Positions 7,884-16,900 of a stretch of 33,198 nucleotides of DNA are shown here, one piece after another. The stretch spans positions 1 through 33,198 of the forward strand of contig JAENWA010000023.1 in assembly GCA_016650295.1 (NCBI GenBank), given 5' to 3'. Below the pieces are notes generated by a model. It was not told the origin of the DNA. It did no database searches and was given only the letters and a program-made list of their open reading frames with translations. The translations under genes were made by a program, and so were the position numbers. Position 1 is the stretch's first letter; every line of letters begins with the position of its first letter. This DNA comes from Desulfuromonadales bacterium (GTDB lineage: Bacteria; Desulfobacterota; Desulfuromonadia; Geobacterales; Pseudopelobacteraceae).

Positions 7884-8906
7884 TTGAAAGTTCATTTTCT
7901 CAACGTTCGCACAATGCACCACTCAACCCATTCCGGTTATGACCGGTTCATGGACTTCATCCCCCATACCCCGTTGCTTTCCTCCCAACAGTGGGAGACG
8001 ATGCCCGAAGATGAACGGAAGCGGGCATATGAGGAGGCCAAGGCTCAGATAAGCTGGTACAACCCGCCTGACCTGGAGATGGAGACCAACGCCAACGCTT
8101 TGAACCCCTGGTTCCATAAACATGTCTGCCATTTTCTTTACGGCGAGAACTCTGTTTTTCATATCAAGAAGTCGCAAAACCCTAAGAAAAAAATCTTCGT
8201 CTCCTTCCACCAGCCCCCACAGGCGCACCAACAATTCATACGGACCCGCGAGCCGCTCAAGGCCATCGACGGAATTGTCGTCGTCAGCACCAACCAGATA
8301 CCGTTTTTCGAGCAGTACGTGGACCGGTCGAAGATTTTGTTCATCCCTCATGGCGTCGATACCGACTTTTTCCGGCCCGACGATTCTGTGCCGAAGGACC
8401 CGAACAGAATTCTCTTCGTGGGGAACTGGCTACGGGACTTCGACACCCTTGTTGCAGTCTCAAAAATCCTGACCGATAAAGCGCCGCAGGTGAAGATCGA
8501 TGTCGTCACCCTGGAGCGGAACAAGCCGCTATTCAATGGGTGCGACAACGTCCGTTTCTTCAGCGGCATTCCGGAAGAGGACCTTCTCCGCAAATACCAG
8601 CAGGCGACCCTGCTTCTCGTCCCGATGAAAGATTGTACCGCCAACAATTCGGTTTTGGAGGGGATGGCCTGTGGGCTTCCCGTCATAACTACCGATATCG
8701 GTGGAATCAGAGATTACGTGAATGAAGAGTGTGCGATACTTTGTCAGCCAGGTGATGCTGACGGTATGGCGGATAGACTGATGCAATTGCTTGGAGATCA
8801 TGCCTGTAAAAAAGAGATGGGAAAAGCTGCGAATAGAAAGTCGGAAGAATTCACATGGCACCGTGTATCCAGAATAATGTTAAGTGCTTATAATGTATCG
8901 TTTTAA
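7884..8906 (+). CDS. GT4-like glycosyltransferase
   Basis: 340 residues from a TTG with CAGGAA about seven bases upstream. Starting there gives the usual first strand KVHFLNVR; the first ATG (7914) would remove it. The C-terminal GT-B half has ILFVGNWLRDFD, a nucleotide-binding loop region, and LEGMACGLPVITTDIGG-x-RDYV. The first glutamate of the usual E-x7-E pair is missing (the region reads KDCTANNSVLEGMA), as in several GT4 subfamilies that keep only the second glutamate. The N-terminal half includes a long stretch rich in His and Trp (about 10-75) that is unusual for GT4. It lies between a GT2 and a membrane GT-C-like protein. Sugar specificity cannot be read from the sequence. Confidence 0.85.
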   Translation: MKVHFLNVRTMHHSTHSGYDRFMDFIPHTPLLSSQQWETMPEDERKRAYEEAKAQISWYNPPDLEMETNANALNPWFHKHVCHFLYGENSVFHIKKSQNPKKKIFVSFHQPPQAHQQFIRTREPLKAIDGIVVVSTNQIPFFEQYVDRSKILFIPHGVDTDFFRPDDSVPKDPNRILFVGNWLRDFDTLVAVSKILTDKAPQVKIDVVTLERNKPLFNGCDNVRFFSGIPEEDLLRKYQQATLLLVPMKDCTANNSVLEGMACGLPVITTDIGGIRDYVNEECAILCQPGDADGMADRLMQLLGDHACKKEMGKAANRKSEEFTWHRVSRIMLSAYNVSF

Positions 8907-9023
8907 GAATTTGTTGAATCAGGTTTGTAAAGACTTTCATCTGCTCTTGTACCGGAAAGCTTAATAAGCTGGTGGTAGATTGAAACGACATTGTGATTTG
9001 TCGAAATTTTAGTGGAGATTCCT

Positions 9024-10538
9024 ATGTTTCCCCTCTGTTCAGATGCAGATAGTAATAAATCACATTATATTGGCACAGTAGGTTGTCTTATATTGCTTTT
9101 GCTTATAGCAGCAATTACAAGAATTCCTTTTATGATAAATGGATTCGGAGAACCTGACTCAGCAAGGATATTGATCACTGCTATTGATTCGAGTAAATAT
9201 AATGTATTGAACGAATATCAGATAGATGTCGTGCCAGGATATGCCGCTATGTTGGCTTATTTATTAAAAACAAATGGTAGCAATTACAGTGCAGTTTTGA
9301 ATGCCATGAATTTGATAAATGTAATTATAGGTATTGCCATTGTCATTCCTGGTTTCTATTACTTAAAAAGTATAACTAAAGATATTGTTATTTCATTTTA
9401 TGCTATTCTGATGTTTTTGTTCGCTCCAGCAATTTGGCAGGCATCACTTTATGGATTTCCTACACTCATTTCATTGTTCTTCCTCATAACATCATTATGG
9501 TTTTTTACGCTATTTTATGATGTCGAATCAAACCTTAAATATGTGTACATTGTTTTGTCACTATTTTGCATTGTTTTTCTATTCATCATAAAAGCAGACA
9601 TCTTGCTGAATTTGGGTGCTTTTATCGGCACAGCATTGATAAAAAAATATGACAGGAAAAATATATTATTTGTATTGGTCTACATAGCCATTGCATTCAT
9701 AAGCTGCTTGCTGGTCAGAAAGATTTTTTTTGGTGTGTCAGGATCAGCACAAACAGGGTCAATTGCCGGGATATGGTCATTCATAACATTGTTTAAACGG
9801 TTAAGCGGTCAATCTTGGTATATTACCCATATTAAACCCATATTGTATGCAACCGGGTTTATGACATGTGTCTTATTTGTATTTGGTATTGTTACCAATT
9901 ACATACATAATAGAAGATACTTGTTGCTATGTATCTGTTGGGTGGTGCCACCAACAATATTCTGGTCATTGCTTTCTGAAAACAGTACCAGACATAATAT
10001 GGCGTCTGTCTTGCCTGAAGTATTGCTAGTAGTCATATTTATTAGCTATATTTTTAATAAAACTGTTAGATACAAAATGGCACTGATACTTGTGGTAGTG
10101 TCAATGCTCATTACATCCAATATATTGTTGAGTAAACCTTCATCCGATTTTGTGTCTCCTTCCGCGAATATATTTAAAAGCAGCAAACTATACTCAGAAC
10201 AATCAAATCGTTTCGCTGAAAATGTTAAAGATATATTCAATGGACAACAACGTAAAATATGTTTTATGGGCGGATGGGAAAACCCTTTTGTGATTTTTGA
10301 AATTCTAAATAACTCTCAATCATATAAGGTGGAACGACTCAAAGAATCGGATCATTACCGTATTGAAATGACCGCTAAGGATGGAAAAGACTACACTTGG
10401 GTTGTTATTTATCCGAGGGGGGCAACAAAGGAAGAGGCTGTCCGGAGTGCACTTGAAAAATATAAGGATTACGATTTTTCAGACTATCTGATCGTGACTT
10501 CATTATCCGGACTCGGCATAGAAACGGAAAAACTCTAG
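9024..10538 (+). CDS. GT-C-like integral membrane glycosyltransferase, AT-rich
   Basis: 504 residues from the ATG at 9024, chosen over a GTG at 9012 because GGAG sits six bases before it. About ten hydrophobic segments fill residues 15-375, then a soluble C-terminal domain of about 130 residues. The first external loop carries GFGEPDSARIL, the acidic pair typical of GT-C enzymes that use polyprenyl-phosphate sugars (dolichyl-phosphate-mannose or arabinosyltransferase type). Base composition drops sharply: a sampled 60-base line (9601-9660) has 21 G+C, against well over half in neighbours, and codon use is A/T-ending. This suggests recent acquisition. The donor lipid could come from the GT2 at 11917. 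Family call is by topology and the acidic motif, so a flippase or polymerase cannot be excluded. Confidence 0.7.
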   Translation: MFPLCSDADSNKSHYIGTVGCLILLLLIAAITRIPFMINGFGEPDSARILITAIDSSKYNVLNEYQIDVVPGYAAMLAYLLKTNGSNYSAVLNAMNLINVIIGIAIVIPGFYYLKSITKDIVISFYAILMFLFAPAIWQASLYGFPTLISLFFLITSLWFFTLFYDVESNLKYVYIVLSLFCIVFLFIIKADILLNLGAFIGTALIKKYDRKNILFVLVYIAIAFISCLLVRKIFFGVSGSAQTGSIAGIWSFITLFKRLSGQSWYITHIKPILYATGFMTCVLFVFGIVTNYIHNRRYLLLCICWVVPPTIFWSLLSENSTRHNMASVLPEVLLVVIFISYIFNKTVRYKMALILVVVSMLITSNILLSKPSSDFVSPSANIFKSSKLYSEQSNRFAENVKDIFNGQQRKICFMGGWENPFVIFEILNNSQSYKVERLKESDHYRIEMTAKDGKDYTWVVIYPRGATKEEAVRSALEKYKDYDFSDYLIVTSLSGLGIETEKL

Positions 10539-10603
10539 GCAACATTCATAAGGTATGAGCACTCAGCCAGACTTATGATTCATGCGTAGGAATAAAGGGT
10601 GAT

Positions 10604-11920
10604 ATGTTGAGATCGAAAAACAAGAATATTGTTATCGGCGGCGGAATATCAGGCCTGTGCGCCGCCAAGACAATCCAGGAGATGGGCCAAGAACTCCTGC
10701 TGCTCGAACAGTGCCCCACACTTGGGGGGTTGACGCGAACCATGGAAGTGGGCGACTTCTGTTTTGACTATACCGGCCATTTTCTCCATCTCAGCCACTA
10801 CCGAACCCCTGCTGAAATCCCTTTCGCCGGACTGAATGACGATGATTGGCAGCAAGTCAGCCGTCGATCCTGCTGTTTTGTTGCCGGCAAGATGATCGAA
10901 GCTCCCATCCAGTACAATATCGGCCAGTTGCCCGTGGGTGTCTATGAAGAGGTCGTTAGGTCCTATAAAGAACGCCCTATCTTTGATGAATCTGTGCCTA
11001 CCACATTCCTAGATTTCATCATCCAGGGCTTTGGGCAATATCTCGCCGACCTGTTTCTCATTCCACAGAACGAAAAGACCATGGCCATTCCACTTGAACG
11101 CCTCTCCAGTAAAGCAGTCAAACGATTTTTCCCCCCGCCCGTAGAAGAACTCGTTCGGGCCGGTATGATCAAAAACTCTTCGACCGCTGCCGAGTACAAC
11201 TCTACCTTCTGGTATCCCCGCATCGGCGGAATAGGTCGCCTGGTAAACGGCCTGAGTACCGGTTTGGACGGTGTTCATGTACGGCAACCGGTTACTGCGA
11301 TAGATCTTTGTGCGAAGACTGTACAAACAAAATCCGGCGAGATTTTCCCTTGGGACGTCCTGTTCCCGAGCATGCCTCTTAATACACTCTGCCGGATTTC
11401 GAACGACCCGGATCTGAGGGCGGCAGGTGAAAAGTTATCCCACAGTTCGACCATCAGCTTCAATATCGGCCTCAATACCCCGGTTAAACCCGAGTTCGAA
11501 GGTATTCACTGGATATATGTGCCCGACCGCTCAATTCCGTTTTACCGGGTTGGCTTCTATTCCAACATCAGCAAAGGGACCTGCACCCCCGGAACCAGTG
11601 CGCTTTATGTCGAAGTAGGGATTTCGAGTGAAGACCTCCTGGTTCCAAACATTGTAAGAGACCTTCAACCGAAAGTTATCGCTGCGCTTGAGGATCTCGG
11701 CTGGATCGACAGTCGTGATATTTCGTGTCTTGTAGTCAACATAATCGAGCACGCATATGTCCATTTTACAGAAGAGCGGGACCGCCTGGTGGAGGATATT
11801 CTGGAGCGTCTGCACCGTTACTGCGTTCATCCCATCGGCCGTTACGGGCTATGGGAGTACACAGGTATGGAGGATGCTCTGGAGTCCTCCATGGCAACAG
11901 TTCGCGAGGTTCTCTCATGA
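10604..11920 (+). CDS. FAD-dependent oxidoreductase, UDP-galactopyranose-mutase-like
   Basis: 438 residues; AAAGGG at 10594-10599 precedes the ATG. The N-terminal Rossmann motif is IGGGISGL (residues 11-18), with E34-type acidic residue at the end of strand two (LLLLEQ) for the FAD ribose, then GGLTR-T and a YTGHFLHLS loop. That loop parallels the GPHIFH region of UDP-galactopyranose mutases and protoporphyrinogen-oxidase-like proteins. A redox or ring-contraction step on a nucleotide sugar is plausible, but the classical mutase motifs are not all present. The stop codon overlaps the next gene's start (ATGA at 11917-11920), so this enzyme and the GT2 are translationally coupled. Confidence 0.75.
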   Translation: MLRSKNKNIVIGGGISGLCAAKTIQEMGQELLLLEQCPTLGGLTRTMEVGDFCFDYTGHFLHLSHYRTPAEIPFAGLNDDDWQQVSRRSCCFVAGKMIEAPIQYNIGQLPVGVYEEVVRSYKERPIFDESVPTTFLDFIIQGFGQYLADLFLIPQNEKTMAIPLERLSSKAVKRFFPPPVEELVRAGMIKNSSTAAEYNSTFWYPRIGGIGRLVNGLSTGLDGVHVRQPVTAIDLCAKTVQTKSGEIFPWDVLFPSMPLNTLCRISNDPDLRAAGEKLSHSSTISFNIGLNTPVKPEFEGIHWIYVPDRSIPFYRVGFYSNISKGTCTPGTSALYVEVGISSEDLLVPNIVRDLQPKVIAALEDLGWIDSRDISCLVVNIIEHAYVHFTEERDRLVEDILERLHRYCVHPIGRYGLWEYTGMEDALESSMATVREVLS

Positions 11921-12657
11921 CATACGGCATCGTGGTTCCGGTCCACAACGAGGGACTCCACCTGGAAGAGTCGGTTACGTCGTTCCTGGGGAGTCTTCCG
12001 CAGGGCGTTTCCATTGACGAGTTCATTCTTGTTGAAAACGGATCAAAAGACAATACGCTTGATGTATGCAATCAACTTGCCCGGAGTTTTCCTACTCAGG
12101 TTCGGGTACTGACGCTCCCCAGGGGCAGCTATGGCGAGGCGATCAAGCGTGGTATGCTCGAATGCCATTGTACTCACCTGTCCATTCTCGAATGCGATTT
12201 TCTCGATGCAGGGTTTGTCGCCGAATCGATGAAACTCTTCCGTTCCGACGCTGCACAGTTCATCGTGGCTTCCAAGCGTCATCCCGATTCGATCGATAGA
12301 CGCCCCCTGAAACGGCGCATCCTGACCGCTCTGTACAATTTTGTCTTTCTTCGTGTTTTGCTGGGATACCCCGGCACCGACACCCATGGATTGAAGAGTA
12401 TCGAAATCAGCTTGGCAAAGAAATTGTGCGAATTGGCTGTTACTTCCGATGAGGTTTTTCAGACGGAGATCGTGCTTATTGCCTGGAAAATGGGAATTAA
12501 AATCGTTGAGAGGCCTATTCAAATTATTGAGACCCGGCCCGCGCCAGTATCTGTCCGCAAGCGTCTGCCGAAGGTGCTGAGTACCGTCAGGGAATTGAAG
12601 CAGTCACTGAAGAGGTTTAAGGACTGTCACCTGAACGATCACATTTCAAGGGGTTAA
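11917..12657 (+). CDS. GT2, polyprenyl-phosphate sugar synthase-like
   Basis: 246 residues. The start at 11917 is supported by GAGG seven bases upstream, by the ATGA overlap with the FAD enzyme, and by the family-typical opening MTYGIVVPVHNEG. Longer versions starting at 11725 only add sequence from the other frame. Motifs: VENGSKDNT, PRGSYGEAIKRGM, and the acidic ECDFLD (92-97) where metal and sugar bind; DTHGLKS follows, a feature of DPM1-like enzymes. These transfer a sugar from NDP-sugar to polyprenyl phosphate on the cytoplasmic face. No membrane segment is obvious, but the next gene, two bases on, encodes a multi-pass protein of the type often fused or paired with this enzyme (as in AglD). 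Confidence 0.85.
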   Translation: MTYGIVVPVHNEGLHLEESVTSFLGSLPQGVSIDEFILVENGSKDNTLDVCNQLARSFPTQVRVLTLPRGSYGEAIKRGMLECHCTHLSILECDFLDAGFVAESMKLFRSDAAQFIVASKRHPDSIDRRPLKRRILTALYNFVFLRVLLGYPGTDTHGLKSIEISLAKKLCELAVTSDEVFQTEIVLIAWKMGIKIVERPIQIIETRPAPVSVRKRLPKVLSTVRELKQSLKRFKDCHLNDHISRG

Positions 12658-12659
12658 CA

Positions 12660-13676
12660 GTGTTGCTACAGTCAGGTGATAAAAAGTTCTGGATAGGTTC
12701 AGGCATCAGCCTGATATTTCTGCTTCTCCTCTTCAGGAAGATCGACTTCAACCAGTTGACTGATGCCTTTAGGGTGATGGATATTCGTTACTTCCTCTTA
12801 GCGATAGTGTTCGTCTTCATCAGCTACTATGTTAGGGCAATCCGGTGGCGATACTTACTGATTCCGCTGAAAACATGCTCGATGTCAAATCTCTTCGCCT
12901 CGACAATCGTCGGATACATGGTGAATGGTCTCCTCCCGGCACGATTGGGGGAGCTCGCAAGGGCCTACCTGCTGGCAAAGAAAGAAAATCTGGAGAAAGG
13001 GGCCGTGTTTGCCTCTCTTGTTCTCGACAGGCTGTTTGACGGATTCACTGTGCTCCTTATTCTCCTGGTAACAATTTTCACCCTCAACCTTCCTAGCGGT
13101 TCTGAAATAGGGCAAAAGGCGCTGATTATCGGGGGATACGTAACACTTACCCTGTACCTGTTTGTTGTTATATTCATCGTCTTTCTGCGGATCAGGACGG
13201 AGGGAGCTCTTAGGGTTGTTTCCCGGATATTCACACCATTCTCACATAAGGTGTCGGCGAAATTGGTGCGTCTGCTCGGTTCATTCATTCATGGCTTCCA
13301 CCTCTCAACAAAAACATCGCACCTTCTCGCCCTTATTGTTTCTTCCATTGTAATCTGGCTTCTTTCCATCATTCCAATTTATCTGATCTTGCGCGCCTTC
13401 GGGGTTTTCCTCCCTTTCACAGCCTCCATGTTCATTCTTGTTCTGCTGGTATTCGCCATTATGGTCCCTGCTTCGCCAGGTTATATCGGCACTTATCACT
13501 ATGCCTGTTTCATGGCCCTTACTGCTTTTAACGTCGCTGATGGAAAAGCTATGAGCATCGCGCTTATTATTCATGCAATAAACTTTATACCGGTTATTTT
13601 TGCCGGCTTCTTTTATCTTTGGAAAAGCAAACTCTCCCTTTCAACTCTACAAGCGGAACCAAGCGGAAATCTATGA
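12660..13676 (+). CDS. Flippase-like membrane protein (LPG synthase TM/UPF0104 family)
   Basis: 338 residues from a GTG with AAGGGG about six bases upstream and only two bases after the previous stop. About eight membrane helices. Family landmarks are YYVRAIRWRYLL, the NGLLPARLGELARAYLLAKKE loop and ASLVLDRLFDGF, then PASPGYIGTYHYA near the C-terminus. These match the MprF N-terminal/AglD C-terminal membrane family, proposed to flip lipids or lipid-linked sugars. Together with the upstream GT2 it would make and translocate a polyprenyl-phosphate sugar for a GT-C enzyme such as the one at 9024. Function as a flippase is known for relatives but inferred here. Confidence 0.85.
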   Translation: MLLQSGDKKFWIGSGISLIFLLLLFRKIDFNQLTDAFRVMDIRYFLLAIVFVFISYYVRAIRWRYLLIPLKTCSMSNLFASTIVGYMVNGLLPARLGELARAYLLAKKENLEKGAVFASLVLDRLFDGFTVLLILLVTIFTLNLPSGSEIGQKALIIGGYVTLTLYLFVVIFIVFLRIRTEGALRVVSRIFTPFSHKVSAKLVRLLGSFIHGFHLSTKTSHLLALIVSSIVIWLLSIIPIYLILRAFGVFLPFTASMFILVLLVFAIMVPASPGYIGTYHYACFMALTAFNVADGKAMSIALIIHAINFIPVIFAGFFYLWKSKLSLSTLQAEPSGNL

Positions 13677-13825
13677 CGCTTGAATATCGAAACTATATCG
13701 CAAAATTGTTGCACAAAACCAGATAGTGCACTCAACAAAATAAGTTTCTGCGAATCAGATCAAAAAATATTCGCTTTGAATGACTTTAGCGTTGACTTCC
13801 CTAGACCTTGTAACAGTTTAATCAA

Positions 13826-13906
13826 CGTAGGTTGTGCAAAACAGAGCGCGCCCAAAGGAACTGGCTATGTTGGGCGCGGCATGAAACCGCCTTTGCCCAA
13901 CCTACG
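13826..13906. repeat. Nested palindromic intergenic element
   Basis: Lies in the 280-bp gap between the flippase gene and the giant gene. Outer arms cgtaggttgtgcaaa (13826-13840) and 13892-13906 are inverted copies with one mismatch. Inside, cgcgcccaa (13847-13855) pairs perfectly with 13870-13878. The GTAGGTTGGGC type of end resembles short palindromic repeats dispersed in many proteobacterial genomes (REP- or MITE-like). The 150 bases before it (13677-13825) hold nothing I recognise. Confidence 0.75.
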
Positions 13907-13956
13907 GAAAAATATGTGTCACATGGTTCTAGTAAGTTGTATCCAGGAGCACATGA

Positions 13957-16900
13957 ATGAACATCTGTCTGATTTCCCAGGAATACCCCCCCGAAACCAA
14001 CCTCGGCGGCATTGCCACCTACACCCAGACCCTCGCCCGCCATCTGGTGACAATGGGACACCGGGTCCACGTACTGACCCATGGCAAGGACCGTGAATAT
14101 ATCGTTGAAGATCTGGGGGTGACGGTACATCGACTGTCGCCGGGCCTCAAGGGTGGGCTGGACGCCCAGGCACGGGCGAACCTTGAACCGTACGACGGGC
14201 TGAATCACTGGATACTCGGTTTCAGCCGCCGGGTTTATGAATACTTTCTGCCGCTGCACGAAAAAGAACGATTCGATGTCATCGAGGCTCCCGACACCTG
14301 CGCCCAGGCGCTCTTTGTCTACAAATTCATCCAGGGACCGAAAAAAATCGTCCGGCTCCATACTCCTTTCTTCTGGGTGCGCCACCTCAATAATATTCCC
14401 GACAGTCCCGAAAACTCGCTCCGCGAGACGCTGGAAAAGGAGCAGGCCTTCGCGGCAACGGACGTTACCTCCCCCACCCATGTCCTGGCCGGGATTGTCG
14501 GTAAGGAGTGGGGAATTGACCCAATCCCGGTGATCCCCAATTTTTTCAGCCTGAACAACTACCGGCCGGACCTGGCGATCTACGATCAGTATCTTCAAGG
14601 TGCGGAATTCCTGCTCTACTACGGCCGTTTCGAATACCGCAAAGGGGTCCATGTTCTCGCTCCGGCTCTGAGAGAAGTACTGACTCGCTACGGAGAGCTG
14701 AAAATTGCCTTCGCCGGTGATGACTCCATGTACAATAACGCCTCCATGAAGGCCGGTATTCAGGAGACGCTGCATGAGTTCTCCGACCGGGTGGTATTCA
14801 TCCCCAATATTCCCCACGACTCTCTATACCCCCTGATAGAGCGGGCCAGACTGGTAATTCTTCCCTCGCTGTGGGAGAACTTCCCCTACGCCTGTCTGGA
14901 AGGGATGGCCCTGGGGAAAGCGGTAATCGCCACCACCGGGAGCGGCTTTTCTGAAATCATCGACGACGGGGTAAACGGCTTCCTGGTTCCGCCGGGAGAT
15001 TCCGGGGCGCTGTCGGATCGGATCGAGGCTTGCCTGGAGCGAGACGATCTGGAGGAGATCGGCGCCATGGCAGCCGAAAAGGTGAAGGTGTTTGCCAATG
15101 ATGCTGTTGTCCCGCAGATGGCAGAGTTCTACGGACAACGAACGGAACGGGGGAAGAAGGGGCTGACAGTCCTCTACCCCACTTCCATGTTTCCCAAGCT
15201 CTCTGAGACGTTCATCCTGGAGCAGATAACGGGTCTAATCGATCTTGGCCATGACGTGAAGATAGTCGCCTTCTACCGCCCCGACGAGAAGGTCTTCCAT
15301 CCCCAGATCGAAAAATACGGTCTTCTGGAAAAGACCCTCTATATCCCGAAACTTGATGCGGACCCCGGATTTGAATTCACCTCCGAGGTAGACGAGTTTC
15401 TTAAAGATGTGGATGTGATCCATTCCCACTTCGCGGCGCTTCCCACCGATTTCGCTCTGCACGCTTCCCGGCGGTTCGGCATTCCGTTTATCTTCACAAC
15501 CCATGCCTACGACATATTCGTTCATGTCACGAAGGAAAAGCTGGCGGAGTATGCAGCGGCTGCGGCGAGGATCATTACCGTTTCCGACTTCAACAAACTA
15601 TACATGCTCGACATGATCGGCGAGGAATACCGGGACAAAATCGACATAATCCGCTGCGGGATCGACGTGTCGCGCTTTGCGCCAGAGGAGCGGCCGGAAC
15701 GCGGACAGGTAACGATCCTCACGACGGGGCGTTTTGTCGAGAAAAAGGGGATCACCTATGCCATTCGTGCCTTTGCCAGGTTGCCGGTCGATTGCCGCGC
15801 CGGATTGCGGATCATTGGCGATGGTCCTCTCAGACAGGAAATAGAAACTACGATAGCTGAATTGAAACTTCAGGACCGCGTCAAACTCCTCGGGGCCTTA
15901 CCCCAGTCAGAAGTCGTCCGGGAGATGCAGAATGCAGATATCTTCGTGCTTCCCTCGGTAACTGCGGCGAACAATGACCGGGAAGGTCTTCCCGTCTCGA
16001 TCCTGGAAGCACAGGCCATGAAACTTCCCGTTGTTTCCACCTTCCACACCGGTATCCCCGAAGGGGTCATTGACGGGGAGACGGGATTTCTTGTTCCCGA
16101 GAAGGATGTGGATACACTGGCCGGGAATCTGCTGGTTCTGATACAGGACCGGGATATCAGACTGGCAATGGGTGAATACGGTCGCAATCATGTGGCTCAA
16201 AATTTCAACATCAGCCGGGAGATCAATAAACTGGAGGGAATTCTGTCCTGCGCCGCAGCGAGGAATGATCACACTGCAATTTCCATGAACAAGAAAATCA
16301 GAGTGCTTTTCGTCGCCCATTCGTCCTATTTTTTCGGAGCTGAACGAAGTTTCCTGTTCATGCTGGAAAACCTGGACCGGCAGAAGTTCGAGCCGATTGT
16401 CGTACTACCGGAAGATTTGCCCGACCAGCCGCTGGGCAAACGTCTCGCGGACCTTGGCATCAGTACCCGGATAATCCACTGCCCGAGCAGGTGGATCGAC
16501 TTTCCTGTCAACGGCGACCCTTTGCAGGAATTTTTCGATGAGATAGAGGTTGTCGGAGAGTTCATAAGGGTGATCCGCGACGAGAAGATCGATTTAGTAT
16601 ATACGAATACTATTACCAAAATATCAGCGGCCATAGCCGCTAAAATAAGCCGGATACCCCACGTATATCATGTCCGGGAAGTCCTTGAGGACCACCCCCT
16701 GCAGGGTTGTTTCCCTACCCATACCATCTTCCGGATAATAGATTGGCTCTCCGACCGTATCATTACGAATTCTGAGTTCGTTTCCCGCCAGTTTGAGGGC
16801 ATTTCCACACGAGGAAAGGTCGCTCATGTCTATAATGCCGTGGATGTTGGCGAGTCTGTTCAGCCGATATGTCCTAGTGCATTCAGGGAGGAGCTGGGAT

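Noticed and set aside
13680-14096. 138-residue plus-strand ORF before the giant gene
   Set aside because: It spans the nested palindrome and then overlaps the giant gene out of frame; its composition resembles no family and the giant's own start has a good ribosome site.
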